A stretch of DNA of 64,000 nucleotides. Origin: Vicia villosa (taxonomy: Eukaryota; Streptophyta; Magnoliopsida; Fabales; Fabaceae). Within the stretch, counting starts at the first letter, position 1. Each line of letters opens with the position of its first letter. The notes under the pieces were generated by a model, which was given only the letters and a program-made list of their open reading frames with translations, had not been told where the DNA came from and did not search any database. Below, in pieces: positions 14,101 to 26,619 of the stretch. Where the stretch lies: the NCBI RefSeq assembly GCF_029867415.1, contig NC_081183.1, forward strand, positions 194,153,563 to 194,217,562, written 5' to 3'. The position numbers and the translations under genes were made by a program.

Positions 14101-16206
14101 TCGACTTTGTCTAATGCAGATCCAGGATATGTGCTATTCAAAGAGTTACCACCACGGCCTAATCCAGGACTGAAGACTGGCGGGGGTGTATTCTCCCCAC
14201 GACCACGACCATAGGAAAATGTAGAGGCCTGTTTGTTAGGTGGTGTGCTTTGGGAATGAGGAGGTTCTACCCTTCCACGGCTTTGTGCGAAGTTAGGTCT
14301 CCATGGTCGAATTTGGTCTCCTTCCTTCTCATCCTTCCCATGAGACAAACCTTTATCTAGATGTATATCACCGTCTTTTCCTGAGTCACTCCATTTTTCA
14401 CGAAGACCTTCTGGCTCCTTCTCATTAGGACCCCAGCGTGTGTTCCACTTGCTCTCACGCCGCTGATCAAAGTTAGCTTCTCGGTTTCCTGATTCATTCC
14501 ACCTATGAGTATCAGGTGTAACTCGACGTGCTTCTCCAAAATTCTTTGGAACTGGATTTTCTCCCCATCGATCCACCTTTCGTGAATCACCTAGGTCTTT
14601 GTCTCCATCCCTCCAACGATCCTTACGGATGGAGGACTTTGTGTCTCTCTCAGTGTCTCTCTCTTCATCACGCCAACGATCACGGCGTCCACTTTCTGAG
14701 TCAAACATGGATGGCCTAAAGACATCCTTTCTCTTCTGTGCATCATCTCCATCACCAGATGTTTTAACAGTCTCTGAGCGACTGCCATGTGATGGATTAG
14801 AGATCGCATGATTTTCCTGAGTCATAAGATACATATAAGGAAAAGGAGAAGCTAAAAACTTAGAATCAGTTATAAATTATTTTAGGAATATTAAGGCTGA
14901 ACTCAAATCTTATTTACATAAAAACATTACACAAAATTATAGACAAATAGTAAATACAAACCATAGGTCCTGTTCCAGATTTACTCTCCCCTGGCTTTGG
15001 CAGAAGCCATTGTGGTGAAAGTGGGATAGGATTGTCAGAGCCTTGGACATCTGTACGAAAGGAAAAAAATTCAAATTAGTGAAAAAAATTGTTAGAAGCT
15101 ATTAAAAACTGTTACAGCAAGAAAAAAAAAATGCATGCAAAGCTTGTAAAACCATAGCCTTTGACGATTGTAAAAGTAGGTATATCAAACACTTAACTTT
15201 AATATATAAAAACACCTTTCAGCATTGCCATAACATAACCAATTAAATGCCCTCCTTTCTGTTCTAACACACCCTAAACCCGATAGAATACCAAGAAAAC
15301 AGAGAAAAAGAGCCAACGTAATTTTTAAAAAAAAAAATGAATCTTTATAAAATTTATGCATTGGTAGTTTCTATCAGTAAGAAGCTGAAACCAAACTGGT
15401 TGAATAGGATCAAGCCAATAGATGTTGATTATGTGTAAAGCATTAACACTTGGAATATGTGATAACGCTTAATAACAATTAAGGACACACAAAACAGGAG
15501 TTGACATATATAAAAAAAAAAAAACACAAAACACATCATCTCAATACCATGCAAGACATGTCATGGAAACGACAACCAAATACTCTTAGCTACATTTTAC
15601 AACCAAAAAAATTGAACTTCAATAACAATACAATTAGTGTCAAGATGATGTTTTTACCAATATTTTGGCAAATAAACGCCTAAAAAACTCTAAATACCAA
15701 ATTTTTTTCAAATTCCATCCATGAGAAACTAATATCCCCAAAATACAATCTCAAGTTCGGTGAAATCTACGTAACTCTTCAAAAAAATTAAAATAAATAA
15801 ATCTAAAAACAGTGACCCTCACTGCACTGAAAAGTAGTAAGCTTGAAAAACGCAGCACATACGAAAATAAATTGATGAAAAAAACCGGTAATTTATAATT
15901 CACATAGTTTGAAACTCAAAGACGAAATGCAGCGTGTAAACCCTTGAGTAGCGACGAATTCATCAATGTCAATTACCGTATATAAAAACAATACAAAACC
16001 CTAAAAAACACTGAGAAAAGTGAGCCGCATTTCGGTTATTACCAAACCAAAACCCTAAGTTTAAACGGAGCTAGGAGAAGTGATAAATCAGAACGAAGAT
16101 GAATAAGAAGAATAATAAAATTGGGAATGGTGAAACCTTTGGAGATCTGCAATGGAGTTGCAGCGTTAGCGTGAAAGCGAGTATCGGAAGTTGAGTTTTG
16201 AGCCAT
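8190..16206 (-). CDS. EXA1: EXA1-like GYF domain-containing protein
   Basis: Nine coding exons (high to low): 16206-16137, 15050-14962, 14816-13926, 13843-13714, 12809-12015, 11859-9231, 9125-8932, 8823-8764, 8563-8190; GT/AG ends and phases agree, giving 1743 aa, near the Arabidopsis EXA1 length. It starts MAQNSTSDTRF. Residues 301-307 (YNRTKLL) fit the eIF4E-binding pattern YxxxxL-phi. The GYF domain, about residues 520-575, shows GPFKG, GWFEAGYF and LPVRL. Residues about 850-900 are glutamine-rich. The C-terminus carries the family block with FLEFCLKQSRSEAE, a lysine/glycine-rich stretch and FNVVSNRIMMGEIQ. Family members bind proline-rich partners and eIF4E proteins, repress translation of immune receptors, and are needed for potexvirus accumulation (established for Arabidopsis). 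No disabling change is visible. Confidence 0.95.
13500..13660. repeat. MITE-like dispersed repeat in EXA1 intron 4
   Basis: Within the intron at 13713-12810, phrases such as AAATAGCAGCTATAGCC, TGTGATAGGCTACTTAGC and CACTATATAGCGAGGC resemble the 'AGCGGCTATAGCG' repeats common in legume hAT-type MITEs. Ends and target duplication were not found, so this is tentative. Confidence 0.35.
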
Positions 16207-17364
16207 TGATGATGAACGAACGAGAGTGAACACTGAGCGAAAACACTGTTTGCAACGATGAAAGGGTGCGAGGGAGAACGTAGGTTAAGCCTGAGACACA
16301 ATATAAAAGGGTAGTGTGCACGATAACACTCTGTAACCTCCTGTGCGCACGTTAGTCATAACCTTTGTGATTCTCGGTGAGAAATTTCCACGCGCTTTAA
16401 GTTGACAGTGTGTAACACGTTAATTGGTTTGGGTCTCCGTGTTTTGCACGCGCGTTCGTGTTGAAAATTGGGAAGGGTTTATTTTTGTGTGTTATTAGAA
16501 TTTTCCCTCGTCTATAGATTTTCGTGGTGCTCCCTATTCTAAAATACTTTAAAACTGTAACCAAAAAAAAAAAACTAAAACTTTGGTTTTGAGATGGAAA
16601 GATTAATAGATTATTTGGTGATTAAATTTATTGAGCTCAAAATATATACATGATTTATTTGTAATCTTATAAAATAACCAATTTAAATCTAAAATATTAT
16701 TTTATATATAATACTGTATTAATTATATTTTTAAATTTTGATTTTTAATTATTATTGATAACATAATCTCAATTCAATGTTTTTTATTTTAAATTTAAGA
16801 CCAGAAAACATTTTAATAAAATTATTATTCTATTTGAAATAGTTAATTGGGTTATGTGTGTATGACAAATTTAGTCTCAATTTTCAAGATCAACTTAATT
16901 ATATATTTTTAATTGTATATTTTAATTTCCCGTGACTTGTTTTATTTTTCTATTTTGATTATCTTACTATGATTCAGTATGTTATTCTTTGTATGTATAA
17001 TAGTAATTAATATGTAATTATTTAATAAAGATACTAATCGTTGTATGGAAAAAATATTTATATTAAATTATAAATTATTTTACACTATCATAAAAACTAA
17101 AAATGTCTTTTAAGTTTGCATGAAATAAGAAAAAGTACTTTGTAACTTTGCATTCATTTGCATTCAATGAGTTCAATCTATTAGATTGATTAGGACATCA
17201 CACTTCTACAATCAACCTAAGAAACTAATGAATGTGATAAGTAATCCATCAAAGCTTTATAGTTCATGAGCTTTATTGAATTTGATGAGGTTGGTCTTTA
17301 ATCATTGATAAGATAGTTTTCTTCTAGAGATTTTTTAAAGAGAATTTTTTAATGTAAAATTATC
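16207..17364. other. 5' flank of EXA1 and AT-rich spacer
   Basis: The first 150 bp or so right of 16206 is the 5' UTR/promoter region of the minus-strand EXA1 gene. A TATAAAAG-like string near 16302 is on the plus strand, so it is not assigned to EXA1. The rest is AT-rich without coding signals. Confidence 0.5.
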
Positions 17365-17521
17365 TAGGAGTGGTAAACGTGTTGTGACCCGCCAAGTTAA
17401 TTTGCACTCTCGCCAAAAAATAGCGAATTGGATTGGGATTTTGGGCTTGTCTATCCGCCGCAACCCGCCCCACGCACCCGTTTGGCCAGCCCACGGGCCA
17501 CGATCCATTTTGTCACCCCTA
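17365..17521. mobile_element. hAT-like GC-rich MITE
   Basis: A GC-rich island in AT-rich DNA bounded by TAGGAGTGGTAAACG and its approximate inverse TTGTCACCCCTA. The body has CCCGCC/CCGCCC runs typical of legume repeats starting 'TAGGGGTGGCAAA'. No convincing 8-bp target duplication was found. Related stretches occur at 18190-18320, 19215-19348 and 23060-23120. Confidence 0.5.
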
Positions 17522-17859
17522 ACTATAAGTTTTTTTTTGCAATTAACATTTCTATTAGACACTTGCATAAATTATGGTTCCTTCTTCATGAGACTTGATC
17601 AAACTCAAGTATGGCATGGTTGCATGAAGTTTTTTACTCTGTTTGAACTCAAACTCATTTACTTTCTTTCTATGTAAGATACAATAATAATATTATGAAT
17701 CGGTATCTGGATGTTCTTGTGATATGGTGTTTCCTTAGGTGAAGTTATATGAATGGTTTTATCATGTATATTCATCCAATAGTCCTTTAGAGTTTGAGCG
17801 CAAAAGTGCTCACTGCTCAATGCTCATTCTACCTTTGGCAGATTTTCAACATAATTATG

Positions 17860-19908
17860 GGAAAAGTGAAGTAGTGAATGAATTCTACTCCATTTGATCG
17901 TGAAGTTTCTAATCTTGTATCAAGTTATGAATAAGTTTTAGCATTGTATAAGGTGATCACATCATGTCTAAGTTAGACCATCTAAGCCATATGTATTTTT
18001 CCTTCTTTCTTCATATTTTTCTCCAGCGTGGACTTTATCTTTGTTGTTGTCGTGGAGCTTGCTCTACAACCGCGCTGAAACCATTGCAACCAATAATCTT
18101 TTTCCTACACACACCTTTGTCTTTCCTTTCCTTGTAATGTAATTTCAACTATATAATTTATTTTAAAAAATAGATAAAAAAATAACTAGTCACTTTGGCG
18201 GGTGCGGTGCGGGATAGCTTTTTAAGCTCAATTTCACTTGGTAGACTTGCCCGCCACGCCCCTTTTATGGCAGGCTTAAGGCGGGGCGGGGCAAGGCAGG
18301 TGGCCCATTTGTCACCCCTAAGATTACTATCACATGTTGTGAAAATATAATAACACCCTTCAATTTCGGAGATGCATATTAAGACGTGCCACATCTCAAT
18401 ACATTCCTAAATCAAACGCTAAATCAATGGGAAAAATTACGGAGATGCATCTCGGGACACTATTTATTCAAAAATGTGCCAAAACCCTTTCTTCTTCCTC
18501 GCTTCTAAAAAACAACTATAAACCACTTAACTTTCTCAATCTCTCTCAACTCACATTCTCTCAAAATCATTCAACCAACTTCAAAGTTTCTTCCATCAAC
18601 ATCAAGTTAATCAAATAACCCATTCAACACATAAGTAAACACACAATTTGCAAATTTTTTATTTTTTTTATTTTTTGAATTTTTGTAGAAATTGATGAAT
18701 AGGTTATGAAATAAATGGTTCATACATGTTTGATAATTTATACATAATGAAAATTTTATTTGATAGGTAATTATATTGTTTAATGCAATATTTTTGTTGT
18801 TTTGGGTGACTGCATTACTGCCATTGACACTGATGAGAGTTGCGGAAAATTCTGGAAATACATCTCCAGAATTGTCCAACATTTGGAAAAGTGAAGTAGT
18901 GAATGAATTCTACTCAATTTAATCGTGAAGTTTCTAATCATGTATCATGTTATGAATAAGTTCTTAGCATTGTATCAGGTGATCACATCATGTCTAAGTT
19001 AGACCATCCAAGCCATGTGTATTTTTCCTTCTTTCTTCATATTTTGCTCCAACGTGGACTTTATCGTTGTTGTTGTCATGGAGCTTGCTCTACCACCACG
19101 CTGAAATCATTGCAGGCAATTATCTTTTTCCAACACACACCTTTGTTTTTCCTTTCCTTGTAATGTAGTATGTACTATATAATTTATTTTAAAAAATAGA
19201 TAAAAAATAACTAGTCACTTTGGCGGGTGTGGTGCGGGATAGCTTTTTAAGCTCAATTTCACTTGGCAGACTTGCCCGCCATGCCCCTTTTATGGCAGGC
19301 TTAAGGCGGGGCGGGGTAAGGCAGGCGCCCCTGTTTTGTCACCCCGAAGATTACTATCACACGTCGTGAAAATATAATAACATCCTTAGATTTCGAAGAT
19401 GCATATTAAGACGTGCCATATCTCATTACATTCCTGAATCAGACCCTAAATCAATGGAAAAAAATTACGGAGATGCATCTCGGGACACTATTTATTCAAA
19501 AATGCGCCAAAACCCTTTCTTCTTCCTCACTTCTAAAAAAACAACTATAAACCACTCAACTTTCTCAAACTCTCCCAACTCGCATTCTCTCAAAATCATT
19601 CAACCAACTTCAAAGTTTCTTCCATTAACGTCAAGTCATTCAAATAACTTATTCAACACTAAAGTAAACACACAATTTGTAAATTAATTATTTTTTAGAT
19701 TTTTTGAATTTTTGTAGAAATTGATGAATAGGTTATGAAATAAATGGTTCATACATGTTTGATACTTTGTACATAATAAGAAATCTATTTGATAGGTAAT
19801 TTTATTGTTTAATACAATATTTTTGCTGTTTTGGGTGACTGCATTACTGCCATTGACACTAATGAGAGTTGCGGAAAATTTTGGAGATACATCTCCAGAA
19901 TTGTCCAA
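17860..19908. repeat. Two tandem copies of a 1,025-bp unit
   Basis: Unit 1 runs about 17860-18884 and unit 2 about 18885-19908; corresponding positions are offset by 1,025 bp (for example GTGAAGTAGTGAATGAATTC at 17866 and 18891). The copies align throughout with scattered substitutions and tiny indels. Each contains a GC-rich hAT-like block, a GGAGATGCATCTCGG motif and a CCATTGACACTRATGAGAG tail. The second copy leads directly into the PMD pseudogene at 20051, so the unit looks like duplicated 5' sequence of that element. Confidence 0.85.
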
Positions 19909-21774
19909 CATTTGGATTCCCAAAAACCAGAGATGCATATCTGGAGTTTTCTAGTCTGGATTTTTTCACTTGTACTTATTATGTAACGTTTGTGTGGTTT
20001 ACTGACATGCATTATTGCTGATAGGAAATATTGATTGAGGCACAGAAGGATTGCACATCACACAATTTTTCAGGGGGGAAAAGAGTCAAATATCGCAAGC
20101 TCCTGCTACCTCTAGCCATGTTGATGCAGAGGCGTCAACTTCTCACACACTAGAGGTACGCGAGGCTTCCCATGCCCAAGAGACAAAAGAGGTACCTGTG
20201 ACACCCCAAGTAAAGAGACAACAAAGGTACTTGAGACACCTCATCCATATGATGCAGTATGCACCACATGGGTTTGGAGGAGGCCCGTCATACTTGTCAG
20301 TGCTGCTTTTTTATCCGAACCATACTGCCAGACATGTCTGTGACAAAGAGGTAAAATTAGTTGGATTTATTATTTTTAAATTATGTTTGTTATAATATCT
20401 AATTTTTTGTATGATGATTTATTTTTCTACATGATTGTGATACGCTAAAATTCATCAACTATAGGTGGAAGATTACTGGCCTACAACAGTCAAATGAGTA
20501 ATGGTTTTAGGATGTTTTGCAACTATATGGGATGAGAGACTTGAGTAAGCAGATTGTTGACCATGGTATGCTTAATGCGTTTATAGATAGATGGCACACA
20601 GAGACGTCATCATTTCATCTACCATATGGTGAGATGTCTGTCACACTAGATGATTTCTCGTGTCTGCTGCATCGTCTTATTAGAGAAAACTGTTAGATCG
20701 CATGAAGATTAACATATATGATGCACTTGAGTTTATGGTAGACTATTTGGGTGTTAACATAAAGGCTTCCATGGCGGAGTTTAAAGCCATCCGAGGGTCT
20801 CATGCTAGGTTTCAATTATCGCGAAAAGGTGTATACATATGAGCTACTTATATCACATTAGGTTGTTGGTGATGACGAGCAGGTTGCGCAACATATAGCG
20901 TATGCTATGACATCATAGTTGTTATGTTTGGTTGGCATTACCATTTTGTGGACGAGTGTCACTTATGCGGATGTCATCTACCTGTGATACTTCGATGACA
21001 TTGAGTGGATCCATCAGTACAACTGAGGGGTCGGTTGTTTGGTCTACTTGTACTCTAAGTTATTCGAAGGTTGTATGTGGAAAACGAAATAAGTGACATG
21101 CAGCGTCACACTATTTATGATAATGTTTATTGGGTTTTTAGTGTTTTTGTGTCATTTTCATTACACTTTTGCACTGCTATTACTAATGATTCATGTGTTC
21201 CAACATTTTTCAGACTTGGATCCTTCAGCATTTCCCGCGCATCATTGGCTGGTCACGTGTATTGATATTATTGATGATATTTCATGTGCTTATGCATTCA
21301 CCCCGCTCAGAGGGAACCAGGTGACAAAGTCATTTGGAGTGTATCTTGACTGCTTGGTAGCAGAGGACATAAACTTCCATTCTTACATCGATCATCGTGA
21401 GACGCGTCCTTTTGATGACATAATACTAAGGATGGTTGGCTTATTGTTCACATCTGATGTTTCCTCATTTTCCCAAGGATGTCATGCCACAGTTCGACTA
21501 GCAGTATATTCCCAAAGATCTTTATGTCTCTGTTTCTCCCGCTATGACACGTAGACATATGGATGATATGTTTGATGATTATCTTAATCATCTGGCATCG
21601 AAGACGGGCATTGACAGAGAACTTTTTCCAGATGGCTCTGAGGCAAACACTATTACAAAAAGTATCTTTTATAACGACACCAAATTTTACTTCATCATGG
21701 CCAAAGGATCCAATGTGGTAGAATTTATTCAATTAGACATTTTTCTTTTATTTTTATTTTCATTTTAAGCCCAT

Positions 21775-21811
21775 TTTTCACCACGGTTGGAATTTCCAAC
21801 CGTGGTGAAAA
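21775..21811. repeat. Perfect inverted repeat, 18-bp arms, 1-nt centre
   Basis: Left arm TTTTCACCACGGTTGGAA and right arm TTCCAACCGTGGTGAAAA flank a single T. A decayed version (TTTTCACCATGATTGAA...) lies about 95 bp to the right. It is best explained as a subterminal hairpin of the CACTA-like element. Confidence 0.9.
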
Positions 21812-22441
21812 GTGGCGCTTGGTCATGAGTTCGGATCCTAGCACCTACAGTTTTGTTTTTTTATTTATTTTTAAGTCATTTTCACCATGATTGAAAGTTC
21901 CAACAGTGGTAAAAATTATTGTTGTTCTACTGCTGTATTTTTAATATTTTATGAAAAGACATACATCAACATTTGTTTAATACAATTGTTGTATGTAGCG
22001 CATTGTCATGAGTTCAAACCTTGTTGTTGTTGTTGCTGTTGTTCTGCTGCATTTTTTATATTTTATTAAAAGACATACAACAACGATTATTTACTTCAAT
22101 TGTTGTTGTATGTAGCACGCTTATTGAGTTTCTTCAATTGTCCTTAAACAAATCTTGGTCATCTATTTAGTGATTATCGACACTCATAATATTACTATTA
22201 GTGATCCGCGTAAAACCTAAAACTTAGACGAACTTCATGTTCTACCTTCAAACCTCATCTTTCATTTACGACACTATATTCCTCCATTAAACCAAACTCG
22301 AAAACATCATTTCTTTCATAAATAAAACTCCAAAATATCATTTCTTTCATTAACGAATTTCAAAACTCTGTCATCTCTTCTCCAACTTGAATGAGACAAC
22401 GAAAGTACGAATTCAAGTTAGCAATGTTAGTTGTTATTATT

Positions 22442-22600
22442 CTTGTTTATTTTTTGTTGTTGTTGTTGTTGTTGTTGTTATTATTATTATTGTTATTGCT
22501 CTTGTTGTTCTTCTTCTTCTTCTTGTTATTGTTGTTGTTACGGGTGTTCTTGTTGTTGTTCTTATTGTTGTTGTTGTTGTTCTTGTTGTTCTACTGCTAC
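22442..22600. repeat. Compound (TTG)n/(TTA)n/(TTC)n tract
   Basis: Almost uninterrupted T-rich trinucleotide repeats. They create spurious poly-Leu, poly-Cys and poly-Val open frames in three phases, which are not genes. Confidence 0.9.
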
Positions 22601-23059
22601 ATTTTTTAAAATTTTATTAAAAGACATACAACTGCGATTATTTAATATAAACGCGGTTGTATGTAGTGTGTAGTCCAGTTTACTACCACGGGAAATCGAT
22701 TGTGATTATAATTACTCCACTTACAACCACACTCTACATAGCAATGGTTGTTCAACCGTTATTATAGATCTTTCGCGACCGTTGTTATATGTGTTTTTCG
22801 TAGTAGTGATGGGACGTTGTGGATGCCATGATGGCGGAGTCACCACAATACATGAGGAAGCGTAGGAACAAGGGGTCCCGAGGCCAAGTCCCTAATACGC
22901 AGTAGTTTATAGTATTTGTACTCTGGATTTATTTTCGGTTGTATTCTATTTTGACTTATTTCGACTTTGTTGTGTACTCTGGATATATGTTGTATAGTCT
23001 AATTTATCACAGAGTACCTTTACTATATCTTCAATTTCATCTGAGCATCACTAAAACAA

Positions 23060-23118
23060 ATGCAAAATTTATTGGCGGGCATGAGGCAGGGCGGGCGGGC
23101 CGTTTTGCCACCCCTAGT
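23060..23118. repeat. GC-rich hAT-MITE fragment
   Basis: TTGGCGGGCATGAGGCAGGG followed by GGGCCGTTTTGCCACCCCTA matches the ends of the GC-rich repeat family at 17365-17521. Only one end is present. Confidence 0.45.
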
Positions 23119-23998
23119 TGTGTCTAATGATAATGTTTAGAACTTGAATTTAAAGATTGAACTTGTAAAATTATGATATTTTGAAATTTTAAAATTTGAT
23201 AGGTCTCGTGATTTTTTAGAGATTGAGTCATAATATTCGACCGATTTAATAACTGTATAGTTTTGTTAGAGAAATCATTTTATTAATCGAGTTATCTGGT
23301 TTAATCAAATGATTATTTGATATAATACAGTTTAGTTATGTGATCAACCCTCGTTGATATGATGACCAATCTAATATCAGAAGAAAAATTATATATATAT
23401 AAAGAAAAAAGAAAAAAAATTGGTGTGGCTACAGCCACAGTCAATCTTAATATAGATCCACCCATGAGATAGTAGATAAGATGGAGAGAAGTCAAAAAAT
23501 TAAAGAGAGAAGAAAACCTAGAAAGACCTTAAGAGTAGTTATTAAGAAAGATTTCAAGATTAACTATTTAAATAAAAACATGATCCTAGATAAAATATTA
23601 AGGCGCAAGTTGATCCATGTAGTTGAACCCACTTAGCGAGATAAAACTTGGTTGTTGTTGTATACTCCCAATCAAACTTCAGACTGCCAAAGGAACTATT
23701 AACTAAAAAATAGTTATAAATAGTCTCCATAATCTAATTAAAAGTTAGGCTCAAATTTTTGTCTAATAATATATTTTGCCTTTTCAAAAATTCTTCTAAA
23801 AAAAACTTCCAATTGGCTTTTGGAGCTACTACTTTGCACTTTCTACATGTATTTTTTAATTAGTCATAATTGATACGATTGAGCAATTGATTAAATAAAA
23901 AATGCACCCTATAATTAATATAAAATTATATTTACTCAAATCAACAAGGAAACTACAATTGAAAAATAAATACACACTTATGCTTATAAACCATCCCA
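23119..23998. other. AT-rich spacer, no gene recognised
   Basis: No coding signal seen. The right-hand part is the 3' flank of the minus-strand LIKE-COV gene. Confidence 0.5.
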
Positions 23999-25857
23999 TC
24001 ATTTTACTTGTGATGTAGAAAATGAGGGGATTCTTGAGGCAAGTTTGGCATGAGCACCCCCTGTGGTCAATACTTGAGGAATTGACATGCCACCAGATAT
24101 AACAATTTCTGTATCACAATAAAACACATTGTTACAACATAGAAAAGTTAAGGAGTGATAAGAAGATTAATAAATTAAACTTTAATCTATACGTAAAAGA
24201 ATTTGAATCGTGTACTACTTGATAAGAAATATGTGCATGTACCTATTCCTTCGCGAACAGAGAGATTAGGCCTCAAAATATCATTTGGACTAATGAGAAA
24301 AATATCTCCAAGATACAAATGATTAGTGGGAATATAAACACAATAAAGCTCTTCTTCATCTCTGGGCTTCCTTAGTACTATTGAAGATGTGATAAATCCC
24401 AATGCATACTCTCCAATTCGAGGGTGTTTTACAAGGGCCACTTCCTTGAAAGCATTGGAGCTTTGATCTGCCAAGCATGTGAAAAGCTTAGAGTATCGAA
24501 CAAAAAATATTAGTGATATTTTAAGCTAAATATACAAAACACAAATATTTTTTATTGAAGGTGTGTTTGGATAATGACACTTGTGGATTTAGTTACATTT
24601 AATTATTAATTTTTTTAAAATTATAACAAGTATCAATGTGACAATGTCAGAATTATGTATGTGGACGTTTCATGAATACATGATTATAACAAGTATCAAT
24701 GTGTCAGTGTCTGAATTGTGTCTGTTGATACTTCATGAATAATACATACCTGGTGATATTGCTCCACTTATTTGCTTGGAGGCAGCATATATGTAGCTTA
24801 CAAGTGGCATTTTCTTGATGAACCATTCACCTAAGGTGAGAACAGAAGTTCCTAACCATGATGACATGAAAATTCCAACTAGAAAGATGAAAGTTATGGA
24901 TGTAACAAATCCAAGACCTGCCCAGTCAAACAAATTAATTAATTAGAAGACATGATAATAATGTCTATTACAAATGAAACTAGGCCACTTAATTTTGCAA
25001 TGGATATTGTGAGAAGTGATCACATGATTTCTATTATTCTCTGCTTAAAATGGAAAGAAATCGGCATTATTGTTCACTAATAGCACATTATTAAAAATAT
25101 GCGACACAGTGTGCTTATAATGCTACTATAATTATTATTTGACAATATTTTGTACTAAATAACACGTTGGGAAACAACTTCATGTGTTATTTAATAATAT
25201 TAGAATGATTGATATTCATAAATCAAAATGCAAGAAATATAATCCAAGAACTTACCAAAAATATTGATCCCAAGATGATTATATATAGGAGAAAAGAAAC
25301 CATCAACAAACCGAACAAATCCCCAAGTGACATAGAATGTTATTGCAATGGGAAGAAGAATGACACTGCACATATTACATTATTTCTAATCAGAATATGA
25401 TAATCAAAACTAGAAAACCCTAACAAATTTTTTCATGTAATCTCAATCATTTGGATTCCAAAAGTTTAAATCACCACGTCATTATGTGAATCTCTCTAAC
25501 CATGCAAATCTCAATAATATGAAACAGTATGTTATAATTTGAATAGACAAATTGTATATACCATCCTGTCATAAATTTCTTTGAGGCCCAACTTCGAATC
25601 ACTTTTGAAAATGCCTGAAATAAGTGAAAGAGATTTGATTTTGTCAAATAAAGTGAAATAATTACCATGAAAACATTGTTTCACGATGTAATTTGATATA
25701 TCCTCATGTATATGAATGTTACCTCTTGACCAGAGTGATGTTGAGGGGAGAGAGTGGCGTTGCCAGGAGAGGAAGAATTGGATGATGATTTAGAGGCTCC
25801 ATTGTTAGAGATGTTGGACACTGGAATTAGAAGCTCTAGATCTCTTGTTGCAGCCAT
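23999..25857 (-). CDS. LCV: LIKE-COV (DUF502) membrane protein
   Basis: Six exons (25857-25723, 25614-25562, 25365-25256, 24917-24750, 24467-24243, 24108-23999) with GT/AG ends and matching phases give 266 aa, the usual size for this family. The N-terminus is a Ser-rich cytosolic-type tail without signal peptide. A hydrophobic segment at about residues 63-82 and another at about 100-122 are the two expected transmembrane helices. Diagnostic family motifs follow: RFVDGFFSPIY, GEWFIKKMPLV, YIYAASKQISGA, HPRIGEYALGF, YIPTNHLYLGD and RPNLSVREGI. COV1 and LIKE-COV proteins are Golgi/trans-Golgi membrane proteins affecting vascular patterning and vacuolar trafficking in Arabidopsis (established). 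Start chosen at the only ATG before the first donor that keeps the frame. No defect seen; which paralogue it is cannot be told. Confidence 0.95.
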
Positions 25858-26619
25858 CCTCTTTCTCCTTTTCTTGATTATTATTGTTTCTAACAGAATG
25901 TTAAAATAATTTCAATTAATTAGCGAGCTTATCAACCATTCTCTCATTTGTACATGTGTATTATTATTTTTACTCTCTAATAATCATGTGACATGTGATG
26001 TTTTACTTTGAAGAAAACATAATAATTTATACTTTTATATAAGTGAATGATAAAGGAGTCTAAACTTTTGTGTATGAATGTTAATAAGTTTTGAGTCCTA
26101 ATATGTTGGTCTGGATCACCTTTTGATACACCGACCGTAAAAAATATAGGTGGTTGCTCTTTACTTCATTAATGATTATTTAATACTCTATGAATTTTAA
26201 AAAATTGTCTAACTCCTTTAATATGTATAATACAATTTGGACGCACTCTCAACACAACACACCATATTGTTTATTTGAAATGGTATTGTGGCTTTAATTA
26301 TTTTATATGTCCGTATTTTAACATTCGAACATAGTTATTTCTTCACAATTTTAACTTTAGGACAATCACACATTTAGTAATAGAGTCTCGTGAACTCTCA
26401 TGATCATGTAACATATTTCTTTAATTAAACTCTCTCTAAAATTCTTTCCTTATTTAATCATTTCATTTGATAGCACTACTCAACCATATTTTGACATAAG
26501 AAATAATATAATGGTCATAAATTACGGGTAATGCACATCTATATATTTTATCATTTAATCAAAAAAAAGTGATTTTTTTTATTAATCATCAAGAGAATAA
26601 TTTAGTTTTTAAAGAGAAG
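25858..26619. other. 5' flank of LIKE-COV and AT-rich spacer
   Basis: Promoter and 5' UTR of the minus-strand gene must lie at the left end. No other gene or clear repeat recognised. Confidence 0.5.

Larger units (their letters stand above)
21760..22808. mobile_element. CACTA-like non-autonomous element or fragment
   Basis: The right end reads TGTGTTTTTCGTAGTAGTG, the inverse of a CACTACTACGAAAAACACA terminus as in En/Spm (CACTA) elements. Inside are subterminal-type repeats with 'ACAACCG...CGGTTGT' themes, including a perfect 18-bp-arm inverted repeat at 21775-21811 and three copies of 'AAAAGACATACA(A)C' with 'TTGTATGTAG'. It lies between two parts of the PMD pseudogene. The left CACTA terminus was not found, so the left limit is approximate. 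Confidence 0.6.
20051..22906 (+). pseudogene. Plant mobile domain (PMD) transposon pseudogene
   Basis: Blocks along the plus strand match the PMD family in order: a low-complexity N-terminus from ATG 20051, 'GFGGGPSYLSVL' and 'YPNHTARHV' (about 20270-20330), 'DRWHTETSSFHLPYGEMSVTLDDFSCLLH' region (20588-20675, key residues W, H, E, TLDD), 'HRETRPFDDI' (about 21392-21425), and the C-terminal tail 'MAESPQYMRKRRNK' with GSRGQVPN (22829-22900). Frame changes and stops separate them, and a CACTA-like insertion (to 22808) lies before the tail. Related domestic proteins (MAIN, MAIL1) act in transcription and silencing, but this copy is dead. Confidence 0.7.

Noticed and set aside
16296..16310. TATAAAAG as promoter of the EXA1 gene
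   Set aside because: It is in the plus orientation, whereas the gene is on the minus strand, and no plus-strand gene follows.
22387..22673. Poly-Val, poly-Leu and poly-Cys frames on the plus strand
   Set aside because: They are translations of the TTG/TTA/TTC trinucleotide tract in three phases.
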